This document shows, in pieces, positions 7,979 through 14,786 of a stretch of DNA of 46,572 nt. Where the stretch lies: the IMG/VR virus record IMGVR_UViG_3300028577_000020, positions 1 through 46,572 of that record, one strand, 5' to 3'. A program made the translations under genes and the position numbers. The number at the start of each line of letters is the position of its first letter. Within the stretch, counting starts at the first letter, position 1. Source of the stretch: a virus. The notes beneath the pieces are model-generated. The model ran no database searches. It was given only the letters and a program-made list of their open reading frames with translations, and had not been told where the DNA came from.

Positions 7979-8363
7979 GCGTAAGCGTAAGGGCCACTAC
8001 CATACCGGCGTTCACGCGTCTCCCAAGACGGGCCTGACGTGTAAATACCGCTCGGGTTGGGAAAGTTCGTACATGCAGTACCTCGACGCGTCGCCCGACG
8101 TCATCACCTGGGCCTATGAGTCGATCGTCATCCCGTACGTCAGCAACAAGAAGACGGGCAAGCTGCGCAACTATCACCCCGACTTCCTCGTCACCTACGC
8201 CGACGGCCACATCGAACTCGTCGAGGTGAAACCCGCTAGACGGGTGCACCAGGTCAAGGTGGCCAAGAAGTTGTTGGCGGCGGGTGACTGGGCTCGGGCC
8301 CACGGCGTCGCACTGGTCGTCATCACCGAGGTTGAATTGAAGCAACTTGGCCTATTGAAGTAG
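7962..8363 (+). CDS. gp4: Head-completion nuclease, T4 gp4/gp50-like (PD-(D/E)XK, TnsA-like)
   Basis: The chosen start is GTG at 7962, giving 133 residues that begin MAKKRKRKRKGHY, a strongly basic tail. The core matches T4 head-completion protein gp4: TCKYRSGWESSYMQYLDASP, then VITWAYESIVIPYV, NYHPDFLVTYADG (catalytic Asp) and IELVEVKPAR (E-x-K). The C-terminus VVITEVELKQLG parallels T4's ending. T4 gp4 is needed to finish filled heads before tail joining. The protein is slightly shorter than the T4 protein (about 150 residues). It overlaps the Cys-rich gene by 17 bases. The basic stretch is encoded by a run of GTAAGC repeats. The frame also extends upstream, but those residues do not look native. 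Confidence 0.75.
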   Translation: MAKKRKRKRKGHYHTGVHASPKTGLTCKYRSGWESSYMQYLDASPDVITWAYESIVIPYVSNKKTGKLRNYHPDFLVTYADGHIELVEVKPARRVHQVKVAKKLLAAGDWARAHGVALVVITEVELKQLGLLK

Positions 8364-8393
8364 TGAAGTCTCGGGCCATTGGGTGGGATAAGT

Positions 8394-9014
8394 ATGGGGG
8401 TGAGCAATCTCCTACGTGACTATGTCAACTTGCTCGTCGAAGCGCGTCAGCCGTTCGATCTCAAGGTCTTCCGAGGATTGACCGAGGACGACGCTGTGGA
8501 ATACCTCGACTTTCACGCCAAGGTGCTGGGGTCGGGCGCGGGCAGGACGGTCTACGACGTGGGCCGTGGGTGGGTCATCAAGTGGGCGTACAACGCCAAT
8601 GGCATTGAGCAGAACAGGGACGAGGCCTCTCGACGCAAGTGTGCAGCGCCTAATGCTCCCATCGTCCACGTGTTGGTGAAGGCGCCCAACTACCAGTGGG
8701 TCATCTCCAACAAGGTCAAGCCCGTGGTGGGTGCTTCCCTCGGGCGCGCCCTGAAGGCGACCGTCGGCATGTCTGACACTAGTGACCTAATGTTCATCAT
8801 TGAGACGAGCATTCATCAAGCGGAGGGGTATGAACTCGGGATTGATGACGCCGAAGCTCTTCGTGCCCATGAACGCCTGTATCACACTAATGAGTGGTAC
8901 CGGGCACTGTACGACACCGTCAAGGCCTGCAAGATTAATCCCATGGAACTTCATGATGACAACTGGGGTCTCGATGACAAGGGCAGGTTGGTGTTGCTCG
9001 ACACGGGAGGGTGA
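8394..9014 (+). CDS. Protein-kinase-fold protein
   Basis: From ATG 8394 the product is 206 residues. After an N-terminal helix (SNLLRDYVNLLVEARQP) come landmarks of the kinase fold. A glycine loop, VLGSGAGRTVYDVG, is followed by a candidate ATP-binding Lys in WVIKWAYN and a helix with Glu (NRDEASRRK). A catalytic loop, ELHDDNWGLDD (HxDN), is followed by a metal-binding Asp in LVLLDTGG. All key positions are present, so it may be active rather than a pseudokinase. Kinase-like proteins of this size are frequent in large phages. The target is unknown: host protein, phage RNA polymerase partner, or aminoglycoside-type small molecule are all possible. It lies between the head-completion nuclease and the RuvC-like gene. 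Confidence 0.7.
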   Translation: MGVSNLLRDYVNLLVEARQPFDLKVFRGLTEDDAVEYLDFHAKVLGSGAGRTVYDVGRGWVIKWAYNANGIEQNRDEASRRKCAAPNAPIVHVLVKAPNYQWVISNKVKPVVGASLGRALKATVGMSDTSDLMFIIETSIHQAEGYELGIDDAEALRAHERLYHTNEWYRALYDTVKACKINPMELHDDNWGLDDKGRLVLLDTGG

Positions 9015-9049
9015 CCTTTACAGGCGTCGCGTGAAGACCATGATCAGCC

Positions 9050-9739
9050 ATGAGCGTGATCTTGGGACTTGATGTAAGCACCAGCTGCACAGGATTTTGT
9101 GTCATAGAGAGTGGCGCGTCGGCGGGTGACCACTACATGCTCGATCGAATTGAGTTTAAGAAATGTAAGACGCTGTGGGAGAAAACAGATGTGGTGCAGC
9201 GTGCATTCAAAGTCATCAGTGCCGAATTGTCTGCTCAATATCACATCTGCATTGACCGTGTCGTCGTCGAAGAGCCATTGATGGGCTTTCGCGCGGGAAT
9301 GTCGTCGGCGCAGACGATCTCGACGCTGATGCGGTTCAATGGCATCACGTCGTACATCGCCCGTGATGTCTTTGGTGTCGATCCCGAGTACATCGGTGCC
9401 GCCCACGCCCGCAAATTATGTGGCGTCAAGCTCCAGAAGACGGCGATCGGCGGGCCCCAAAAGGAGCAAGTTTTCTCGTACATGAGTGAGCACGACCTCC
9501 ATGACGTCAAGTGGCCCGTGACCAAGACTGGCAAGCAGGTACTCTGGAGCCGCGACGCGACCGACGCCTACGTCATCGCTCGAGCAGCGGCAATCTGTGG
9601 GCCCATCGTGGTGACCAAGAAGCCCAAGAAGGTGCCAAAACCCCCGGGCGGGTGTGCCTACCCGTGCGAGCCTGGGTGTCCGGGCAAGCCCATGAAGGGC
9701 CTGACGATGTGCCGCAAGCACCAACCCTTCCCGGCTTGA
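9050..9739 (+). CDS. RuvC-like Holliday junction resolvase with Cys-rich tail
   Basis: This is a 229-residue protein of the RuvC/RNase H fold. The first catalytic Asp is in ILGLDVSTSCTGFCVIE. A Glu follows the second strand (RVVVEEPLMGF). The C-terminal acidic residues are in SRDATDAYVIARAAA. These are the usual catalytic positions of RuvC-type resolvases, which cut four-way junctions during recombination and before packaging. The last 40 residues add a basic linker (TKKPKKVPKPP) and a Cys cluster, CAYPCEPGCPG...MCRKHQ, likely a zinc knuckle for DNA binding. It is followed after 32 bases by the primase, consistent with a replication/recombination block. Confidence 0.8.
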   Translation: MSVILGLDVSTSCTGFCVIESGASAGDHYMLDRIEFKKCKTLWEKTDVVQRAFKVISAELSAQYHICIDRVVVEEPLMGFRAGMSSAQTISTLMRFNGITSYIARDVFGVDPEYIGAAHARKLCGVKLQKTAIGGPQKEQVFSYMSEHDLHDVKWPVTKTGKQVLWSRDATDAYVIARAAAICGPIVVTKKPKKVPKPPGGCAYPCEPGCPGKPMKGLTMCRKHQPFPA

Positions 9740-9759
9740 ACCATTGACCTGATCTGGGT

Positions 9760-9765
9760 TACGAT
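9760..9765 (+). promoter_or_regulatory. -10-like hexamer TACGAT, leaderless arrangement
   Basis: TACGAT ends 6 bases before the GTG at 9772; there is no Shine-Dalgarno. A weak -35 candidate TTGAAC (9736-9741) lies 18 bases upstream. Confidence 0.45.
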
Positions 9766-9771
9766 CGGCTC

Positions 9772-10758
9772 GTGCCCGTCGTCTCCGTGACCGATCGCGT
9801 CAAGTTCATCGAAAGCGTCTTCGGTCTCGGGCGCCTGGCACGCAATGGCCGCAATTTCGACGTGCGCTGCCCGGTCTGTGCACCCAAGGACGTGTCGAAG
9901 AAGAAGCTGGCCATCCTATTAGAGGATGATCAGTGGCACTGTTGGACGTGCGGCGCGCGCGGTCACAGCCTGTGGTCGTTGGTCAGGAAGTACGGTACCC
10001 GTGACCAATTGCTCGAGTATCGCGATCGGTTCATGCCTGCCGACAAGCGGGATCACCGGTGCCTTGACATTGTCATCGTCGATGAGCCCTCAGGCGTAGA
10101 ACTTCCTGATGACTTCAGGTTGCTGGCGACGTCGACGTCCCGAGACACCGATGTGCTGGCGCTGCGCAGGTACTTGACCCAACGCGGCATCACCCAACGT
10201 GACATGTGGTACTTCAAGTTGGGCTACAGCTCAGACTTCAGGTGGAAGCGCCGCGTCTTAGTGCCATCATTCGATGCGCGCGGTGCCCTCAACTACTTCG
10301 TGGGCCGCGCCGTCGACAAGTTTCGCAAGCCCAAGTATGACGGCCCCGATGTGCCGCCTGGGTACAAGCTCCAGATCATCTTCAATGAGCTCAACATCGA
10401 CTGGTCACAGGAGCTGGTGCTGTGCGAGGGCCCGTTCGACCTGATGAAGTGCCCTGACAACGCAGTGCCCTTATTGGGCAGTGACCTCAATGAGACCAGC
10501 GCGCTGTTCAATGCCATCATCGTCAACAAGACGCCCGTCGCCTTGGCCCTCGACGCCGACATGCGGGTGAAGAAGACGCCGAAGTTGGCCCGCAAGCTGG
10601 CGGAGTTCGACGTGCCGGTGAGGATCGTCACGGTGCCGACCGACCCGGGTGACATGGCCAAGCGTGACTTCAGGCAGGCGTTGGTGACAGCGCGGCCCTT
10701 TAGTTGGGACGATGCTTTCATGGATCGGTTAGACGTAGCGGCACAGATCAGGTTGTGA
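9772..10758 (+). CDS. gp61: DNA primase, T4 gp61-like
   Basis: This GTG-started protein has 328 residues, close to T4 gp61 (342). An N-terminal CHC2-type zinc ribbon is seen as VRCPVCAPKDVSKKK followed by WHCWTCGARGHS. A TOPRIM core follows: LVLCEGPFDLMKC with the catalytic Glu, then ALALDADM with the metal-binding Asp pair, and later VTVPTDPGDMAKRD. Primase makes RNA primers for lagging-strand synthesis with a gp41-type helicase, which is not in this window. The start has no Shine-Dalgarno and follows a -10-like hexamer at leaderless spacing. Downstream comes a 70-base gap with direct repeats, then gp47. Confidence 0.9.
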   Translation: MPVVSVTDRVKFIESVFGLGRLARNGRNFDVRCPVCAPKDVSKKKLAILLEDDQWHCWTCGARGHSLWSLVRKYGTRDQLLEYRDRFMPADKRDHRCLDIVIVDEPSGVELPDDFRLLATSTSRDTDVLALRRYLTQRGITQRDMWYFKLGYSSDFRWKRRVLVPSFDARGALNYFVGRAVDKFRKPKYDGPDVPPGYKLQIIFNELNIDWSQELVLCEGPFDLMKCPDNAVPLLGSDLNETSALFNAIIVNKTPVALALDADMRVKKTPKLARKLAEFDVPVRIVTVPTDPGDMAKRDFRQALVTARPFSWDDAFMDRLDVAAQIRL

Positions 10759-10781
10759 GGGTGCCCGCCGCCAACATCCAT

Positions 10782-10812
10782 TGTACAGATCCTTTGCGGT
10801 GCTGTACTGATC
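10782..10812 (+). repeat. Direct repeats TGTACWGATC 21 bp apart before gp47
   Basis: TGTACAGATC (10782-10791) and TGTACTGATC (10803-10812) differ at one base and start 21 bases apart, two helical turns. A -10-like TATAGA follows at 10813-10818 and the gp47 ATG is at 10829. The pair looks like a binding site for a dimeric regulator next to a promoter. Confidence 0.5.
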
Positions 10813-10828
10813 TATAGAGAGTGCCTGC

Positions 10829-11476
10829 ATGCTAAGGATTGCCCACACGGCTGATGTCCACGTCCGTAATTTAAGTCGCCACGCAGAGTATAAGCAGATC
10901 TTTACTACCTTCATCGAGCGGTGTAGGGAACAGAAGGTCGATCACATCTTCATTGGGGGCGATAGTTTTCACACTAAGACTTCTGGTATGTCGCCTGAGT
11001 GCATTGAGTTCATGTGCTGGTGGTTCAGTGCGTTGGCTGAAGTTGCTCCCGTCCACGTGATGCTCGGTAACCACGACCTCAACTGCAGCAACCGTTCGCG
11101 CCAAGACGCCATCTCTCCCATCATTGCCGCACTCAACAATCCACGCGTGCACCTCTACAAGCACAGTGGCACCTACGAGTTTGCCCCTGGTTATGTGTGG
11201 GGTGTCTTTAGCCTGTTTGACGAGGAGAATTGGGACAAGGTCAAGCCCATACCGGGTAAGGTCAACATCGCCTGTTACCACGGCCCGATCTGGGGAGCGA
11301 CGACCGACACCAACTGGTTGATTGAGGAAGGCACCACGGTTGAATTCTTCAAGGGTTGGGACTTTGCAATGTTGGGGGACATCCACACTCACCAATTCTT
11401 AGCAGGCCGCGACGTGGAGCTGGAGATCGATGCCGCCGACATTGGCAACTACCCGGAAGCCGAGGTGATCGGGTGA
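10829..11476 (+). CDS. gp47: Recombination nuclease subunit, T4 gp47-like (Mre11/SbcD), N-terminal phosphoesterase part
   Basis: The 215-residue product holds the calcineurin-type metallophosphoesterase motifs: IAHTADVHVRN (D-x-H), IFIGGDSFHT (GD), VMLGNHDLNC (GNHD), CYHGPIWG (H) and MLGDIHTHQF (GDxH). All five metal-binding blocks are present. T4 gp47 is about 340 residues, so this protein is short by its C-terminal capping region. That region (VGYPSSPVQQNYGE, HGYLLWDI) is found at the start of the next frame instead. The stop TGA overlaps the GTG of the next gene as GTGA. Coupled reinitiation or a -1 shift on GGGTGA could link the parts. Gp46/47 resects DNA ends for recombination-dependent replication. 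Confidence 0.85.
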   Translation: MLRIAHTADVHVRNLSRHAEYKQIFTTFIERCREQKVDHIFIGGDSFHTKTSGMSPECIEFMCWWFSALAEVAPVHVMLGNHDLNCSNRSRQDAISPIIAALNNPRVHLYKHSGTYEFAPGYVWGVFSLFDEENWDKVKPIPGKVNIACYHGPIWGATTDTNWLIEEGTTVEFFKGWDFAMLGDIHTHQFLAGRDVELEIDAADIGNYPEAEVIG

Positions 11477-14094
11477 GCGCCGGTAAGATCAAGATCCGCG
11501 TCAAGCGACCGTGGGTGGGTTACCCATCTTCTCCTGTGCAGCAGAACTATGGAGAATCGCTGACACATGGTTACTTGCTGTGGGACATCGCCGACAAGTC
11601 TAACTTTGACGTCAAGTTCTGTGAGTTGCCCAATCCGCAACCCTACGTGACGCTAGAATGGACTGGGTCGATCGGTGCCCTGGTCAACAGGGCCAAGAAA
11701 ATCTGTGCGTCAGGCGGCCGCTTCAGGATCAGGAGCAAGGACGTGCTGGCACAGAAGGAGGTGACGCTGCTGACGCAGGCCCTGCAGGAGGAGCTCAAGG
11801 CGTCGGAGGTGACCTTCAAGAATGACCATCAGGTCAATCGCGATGTGCTGCAGGCCGGTGCCGCCATACTGGCCAAGGAAGACCTCCGTAACCCCGATGT
11901 GTTGTTGAAATTGGTGAAGGACTATCACCCCGACGGCGTCACCGACGATGAGTGGTCGGCCGTCCGTGAGCAGATCGGCAGCTACTTGACCCGTGCTCTC
12001 GACAGTGATGACGTCGTCCGTAATACCAAGTGGTCACTGCGACACCTGGCCTTCGACAACATGTTTGCGTACGGTGCAGGCAATGTCATCAACTTTGACA
12101 AGTTGCCGGGCATCGTCGGCATCTTTGGTCCCAATCGCGCTGGCAAGTCGTCGATCGTCGGCACCGTCATGTACTCGTTGTTCAACACCACCGACCGGGG
12201 CAACGTCAAGAACCTCCATGTCGTCAACGTCAGGCACGACCACTGCTACACTAAGGCCATCATCGACGTCAATGGTACGGGCTACGTCATCGAGCGCCAG
12301 ACCGTCAAGCACGAGAACAAGCACGGCGCTGTCAATGCCAACACCAACCTCAACGTCTTCAGGATCAATGATACGGGTGAGGCCGTTGACCTGGCGGGTG
12401 AAGAGCGGAAGGACACCGAGAAGGTGATTCGCAAGTTGATCGGCACCGGTGACGATTGCCTGCTGACCAGCGTGGCATCGCAGGATGAGATCAAGCAGTA
12501 CATCAACCATGGGTCGACGAAGCGGCGGCAGATCCTGTCGCGGTTCTTAGATCTCGACATCTTCGACAGGATGTTCAGGTTGGCCACCGATGACGTCAAT
12601 GTCAACAAAGCGGCGCTCCGCCAATTGCCCGAACGCGACTGGCAGGAACAACAACGCTCGTTGAACGAGAGGCTCGATGCTGCTCGTACAACCATCGATG
12701 AGAAGGATCACCTGCTCCACGACGCCAGCCAGCAACTCGATGAACTGCGCCAACAGTTGGCCTCGTTCAAGGACTTCATTCCCGTGACACAGACGCAGGT
12801 TGAATCACAACGTAATCACGTTGATTCACTGACGACCAAGGCCCGGGCCACGACTCAAAAGATCGATGAATTGCACGCTGACATTGGGCTGATGCTGAAG
12901 AAAGTGACGTCGATCGATGCAGTGCTAGTTGACTATGACCTAGGCGCATTGAAGCAGCGCCAAGAGGCCTATCGCGTCCTAGAATCATCATTCGAGGTGC
13001 TCCGTCACGCACACGAGAAGGATGCTGACCTGTTGAAGCAACAGCAGCGGTCGCTGAAAATACTTGACGACGTGCCGTGCGGTGATGACTATCCGACGTG
13101 TCGCTTCATCAAGGATGCCCACAAGAACAAGGAACGCGTAGAGCCACAGCGTGACAAGGTAGAACGCTCTCTCGACAAGTTGCAGAAGGCGGAGCTGGCG
13201 TTGCAAGCGCTGCAACAAGAGGACCTTCACAATAAGGTCACCAAAGTTGAACAACTGATCAGCGCACAGGCCAAGCTCCGCGTTGACATTGCTGCAAAGC
13301 AGGTTCAACTTGTCAAGTTGGAGGGTGCGCTAGATGACATCAATGGCACACTGGAGCCCACCGCACGCCGGTTAGCGGAACTCGAAGAAGCGTTGAAGAA
13401 TGAAGGAAATGTGGAGGTCGTGACGCTGCGTCGCCAGATCGATGAGCTCCAGAAGGCAGCGCGCAGGCACGATTCTGAAAAGTTGACAGCGGCATCAGAG
13501 GTGGGTCGCATGCAGTCTGACCTCGATAAGTTGGCAATTGATGCGACCCACCGCCACAACCTGTTGCAGTTGATGAAGGCTCACGAACTGATTGCACAGG
13601 CCTTCTCGAGGAAGGGCATCCCGGCGTTGATCACCACGTCACAGCTCCCCGTCATCAACGCCGAGATTGCCGAGATTCTTCACGGCATCGTTGACTTCAA
13701 CATTGAGCTTGAGGTCGACGACGTCAATGATTCCATGGAGGTCTACATTGACTACGGCGACAGTCGCCGGCCCATCGAGCTGGCTAGCGGCATGGAGAAG
13801 ATGATCGCCTCGTTGGCCATCCGCGTGGCGCTGATCAACGTATCATCGTTGCCCAAGACCGACATGTTCATCATCGATGAGGCCTTTGGCCCCATGGATC
13901 CCGCTAGCGTTGAGGCCTGTAACCGCCTGTTGATGTCACTCAAGCGCTACTTCAAGACCATCGTCGTCATCACCCACGTCGACGGTGTCAAGGACGCGGC
14001 CGATCACATCATTGAGATCAACAAGGTCGAAAAAGATAGCTGCGTGATGTACAATGAATCGTGGCATGGCGACCGTACCTCCGAGACAGACTGA
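11473..14094 (+). CDS. gp46: gp46-like SbcC/Rad50 ATPase carrying the gp47 C-terminal domain
   Basis: The GTG at 11473 gives 873 residues. The first 180 or so (KIKIRVKRPWVGYPSSPVQQ to RNTKWSLRHLAFDN) correspond to the missing gp47 C-terminus. The SMC-type ATPase then begins: FGPNRAGKSSIVG (Walker A, about residue 220), a long coiled coil (about 390-740) with a hook-like CGDDYPTC, then LASGMEKMIASLAIR (ABC signature), MFIIDEAFGPMDP (Walker B) and VVITHVDGVKD (H-loop). T4 gp46 is about 560 residues, so the extra length is the gp47 domain plus coiled coil. It acts with gp47 as an end-resecting nuclease complex. The frame continues open upstream of 11473 without native-looking residues. The next gene overlaps its end by 34 bases. 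Confidence 0.85.
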   Translation: MSAGKIKIRVKRPWVGYPSSPVQQNYGESLTHGYLLWDIADKSNFDVKFCELPNPQPYVTLEWTGSIGALVNRAKKICASGGRFRIRSKDVLAQKEVTLLTQALQEELKASEVTFKNDHQVNRDVLQAGAAILAKEDLRNPDVLLKLVKDYHPDGVTDDEWSAVREQIGSYLTRALDSDDVVRNTKWSLRHLAFDNMFAYGAGNVINFDKLPGIVGIFGPNRAGKSSIVGTVMYSLFNTTDRGNVKNLHVVNVRHDHCYTKAIIDVNGTGYVIERQTVKHENKHGAVNANTNLNVFRINDTGEAVDLAGEERKDTEKVIRKLIGTGDDCLLTSVASQDEIKQYINHGSTKRRQILSRFLDLDIFDRMFRLATDDVNVNKAALRQLPERDWQEQQRSLNERLDAARTTIDEKDHLLHDASQQLDELRQQLASFKDFIPVTQTQVESQRNHVDSLTTKARATTQKIDELHADIGLMLKKVTSIDAVLVDYDLGALKQRQEAYRVLESSFEVLRHAHEKDADLLKQQQRSLKILDDVPCGDDYPTCRFIKDAHKNKERVEPQRDKVERSLDKLQKAELALQALQQEDLHNKVTKVEQLISAQAKLRVDIAAKQVQLVKLEGALDDINGTLEPTARRLAELEEALKNEGNVEVVTLRRQIDELQKAARRHDSEKLTAASEVGRMQSDLDKLAIDATHRHNLLQLMKAHELIAQAFSRKGIPALITTSQLPVINAEIAEILHGIVDFNIELEVDDVNDSMEVYIDYGDSRRPIELASGMEKMIASLAIRVALINVSSLPKTDMFIIDEAFGPMDPASVEACNRLLMSLKRYFKTIVVITHVDGVKDAADHIIEINKVEKDSCVMYNESWHGDRTSETD

Positions 14095-14363
14095 TCGACG
14101 ATCGACCCGGTGACTTTGTCGTCATCGTGCCGGTCGATGCCTCACCCGTGACGCCGCTGGCGTGTCCGATCTGTGATCACCTGATGCGGTCGCAGGATGA
14201 TGATCGTGCGTACCGTGAATTTGGGTGCTGTGAGCGCTGTGCCATGATGTGGGCTCATCCACGTCGACAGGCCTGGCGTGACGGTTGGCGACCATCAGCA
14301 GAACAGGTGCAAGGGGTTGAAGTTGATCGCCCACCGCTATCACTTGTCCTTGAACTGCGTTAG
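14061..14363 (+). CDS. Small zinc-ribbon-like protein, 100 aa
   Basis: The 100-residue frame starts at GTG 14061, inside the gp46 end. It has an N-terminal RPYLRDRLIDDRPGDFVVI, then a four-Cys ribbon, LACPICDHLM...FGCCERCAMMWAHP (CxxC and CxxC about 25 residues apart). An Arg/Trp-rich helix (RRQAWRDGWRPSAEQV) follows. The layout suggests a zinc ribbon that binds nucleic acid or a protein partner. No family is named. The 34-base overlap indicates translational coupling to gp46. Overlapping starts make the exact N-terminus uncertain. Confidence 0.6.
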   Translation: MAWRPYLRDRLIDDRPGDFVVIVPVDASPVTPLACPICDHLMRSQDDDRAYREFGCCERCAMMWAHPRRQAWRDGWRPSAEQVQGVEVDRPPLSLVLELR

Positions 14364-14379
14364 TCCTGTGCAACGGCCA

Positions 14380-14385
14380 TATTTA
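14380..14385 (+). promoter_or_regulatory. TATTTA element, candidate late promoter of the head operon
   Basis: TATTTA lies 20 bases before ATG 14406 with a GAGGAG Shine-Dalgarno between them. It is one of the TANTTA elements that precede structural genes at similar distance. Confidence 0.4.
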
Positions 14386-14405
14386 GGCCGAGGAGCAACC
14401 TTCTC

Positions 14406-14786
14406 ATGGCAGACATTGATTACGCAGCTCTTCAACAGTCGTTCGACACGACGTGGGGCCGTTCATCGACACCCAAGACGGCAGGATACTCTGTCAAGGT
14501 GACGCTGTTGGGACCTGATCGGCTGATGACATCGTACGCCGCTATCGTCAATTTTGGTACCGAGAGGGAATCACTTGAGATGAAACGGCGCTATGCCGAG
14601 GAATCAAAGGCGGTGACCAGCGAGGTCTTGAAGGTGGTCAAGGCCAATTACAAGGAATTGGCCGATGCGTCACTGTCGACCAAAGAGTTGTCGAGCGAAG
14701 ACAGCCTTGAGATCACCAACTACAACGTTCATAACCCCCGCCGAAGTGCCTATTACAGGCGCAAGACGGTGTACGAGATCGGGTGA
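14406..14786 (+). CDS. Conserved protein upstream of terminase, small-terminase position
   Basis: This is a 126-residue protein with no recognised domain. It starts MADIDYAALQQSFDTTW, has a beta segment (YSVKVTLLGPDRLMTSYAAI), then a long helix with many charged residues (EMKRRYAEESKAVTSEVLK). It ends NPRRSAYYRRKTVYEIG. The stop overlaps the terminase ATG as TGATG. T4 has small terminase gp16 in this position, but the sequence shows no helix-turn-helix or other gp16 mark, so the equivalence rests on place alone. A GAGGAG site 9 bases upstream and a TATTTA element mark it as the first gene of the head operon. Confidence 0.6.
   Translation: MADIDYAALQQSFDTTWGRSSTPKTAGYSVKVTLLGPDRLMTSYAAIVNFGTERESLEMKRRYAEESKAVTSEVLKVVKANYKELADASLSTKELSSEDSLEITNYNVHNPRRSAYYRRKTVYEIG

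Noticed and set aside
14406-14786. Naming the gene before terminase as gp16 small terminase
   Set aside because: Only position supports it; no helix-turn-helix or gp16-like sequence is visible.
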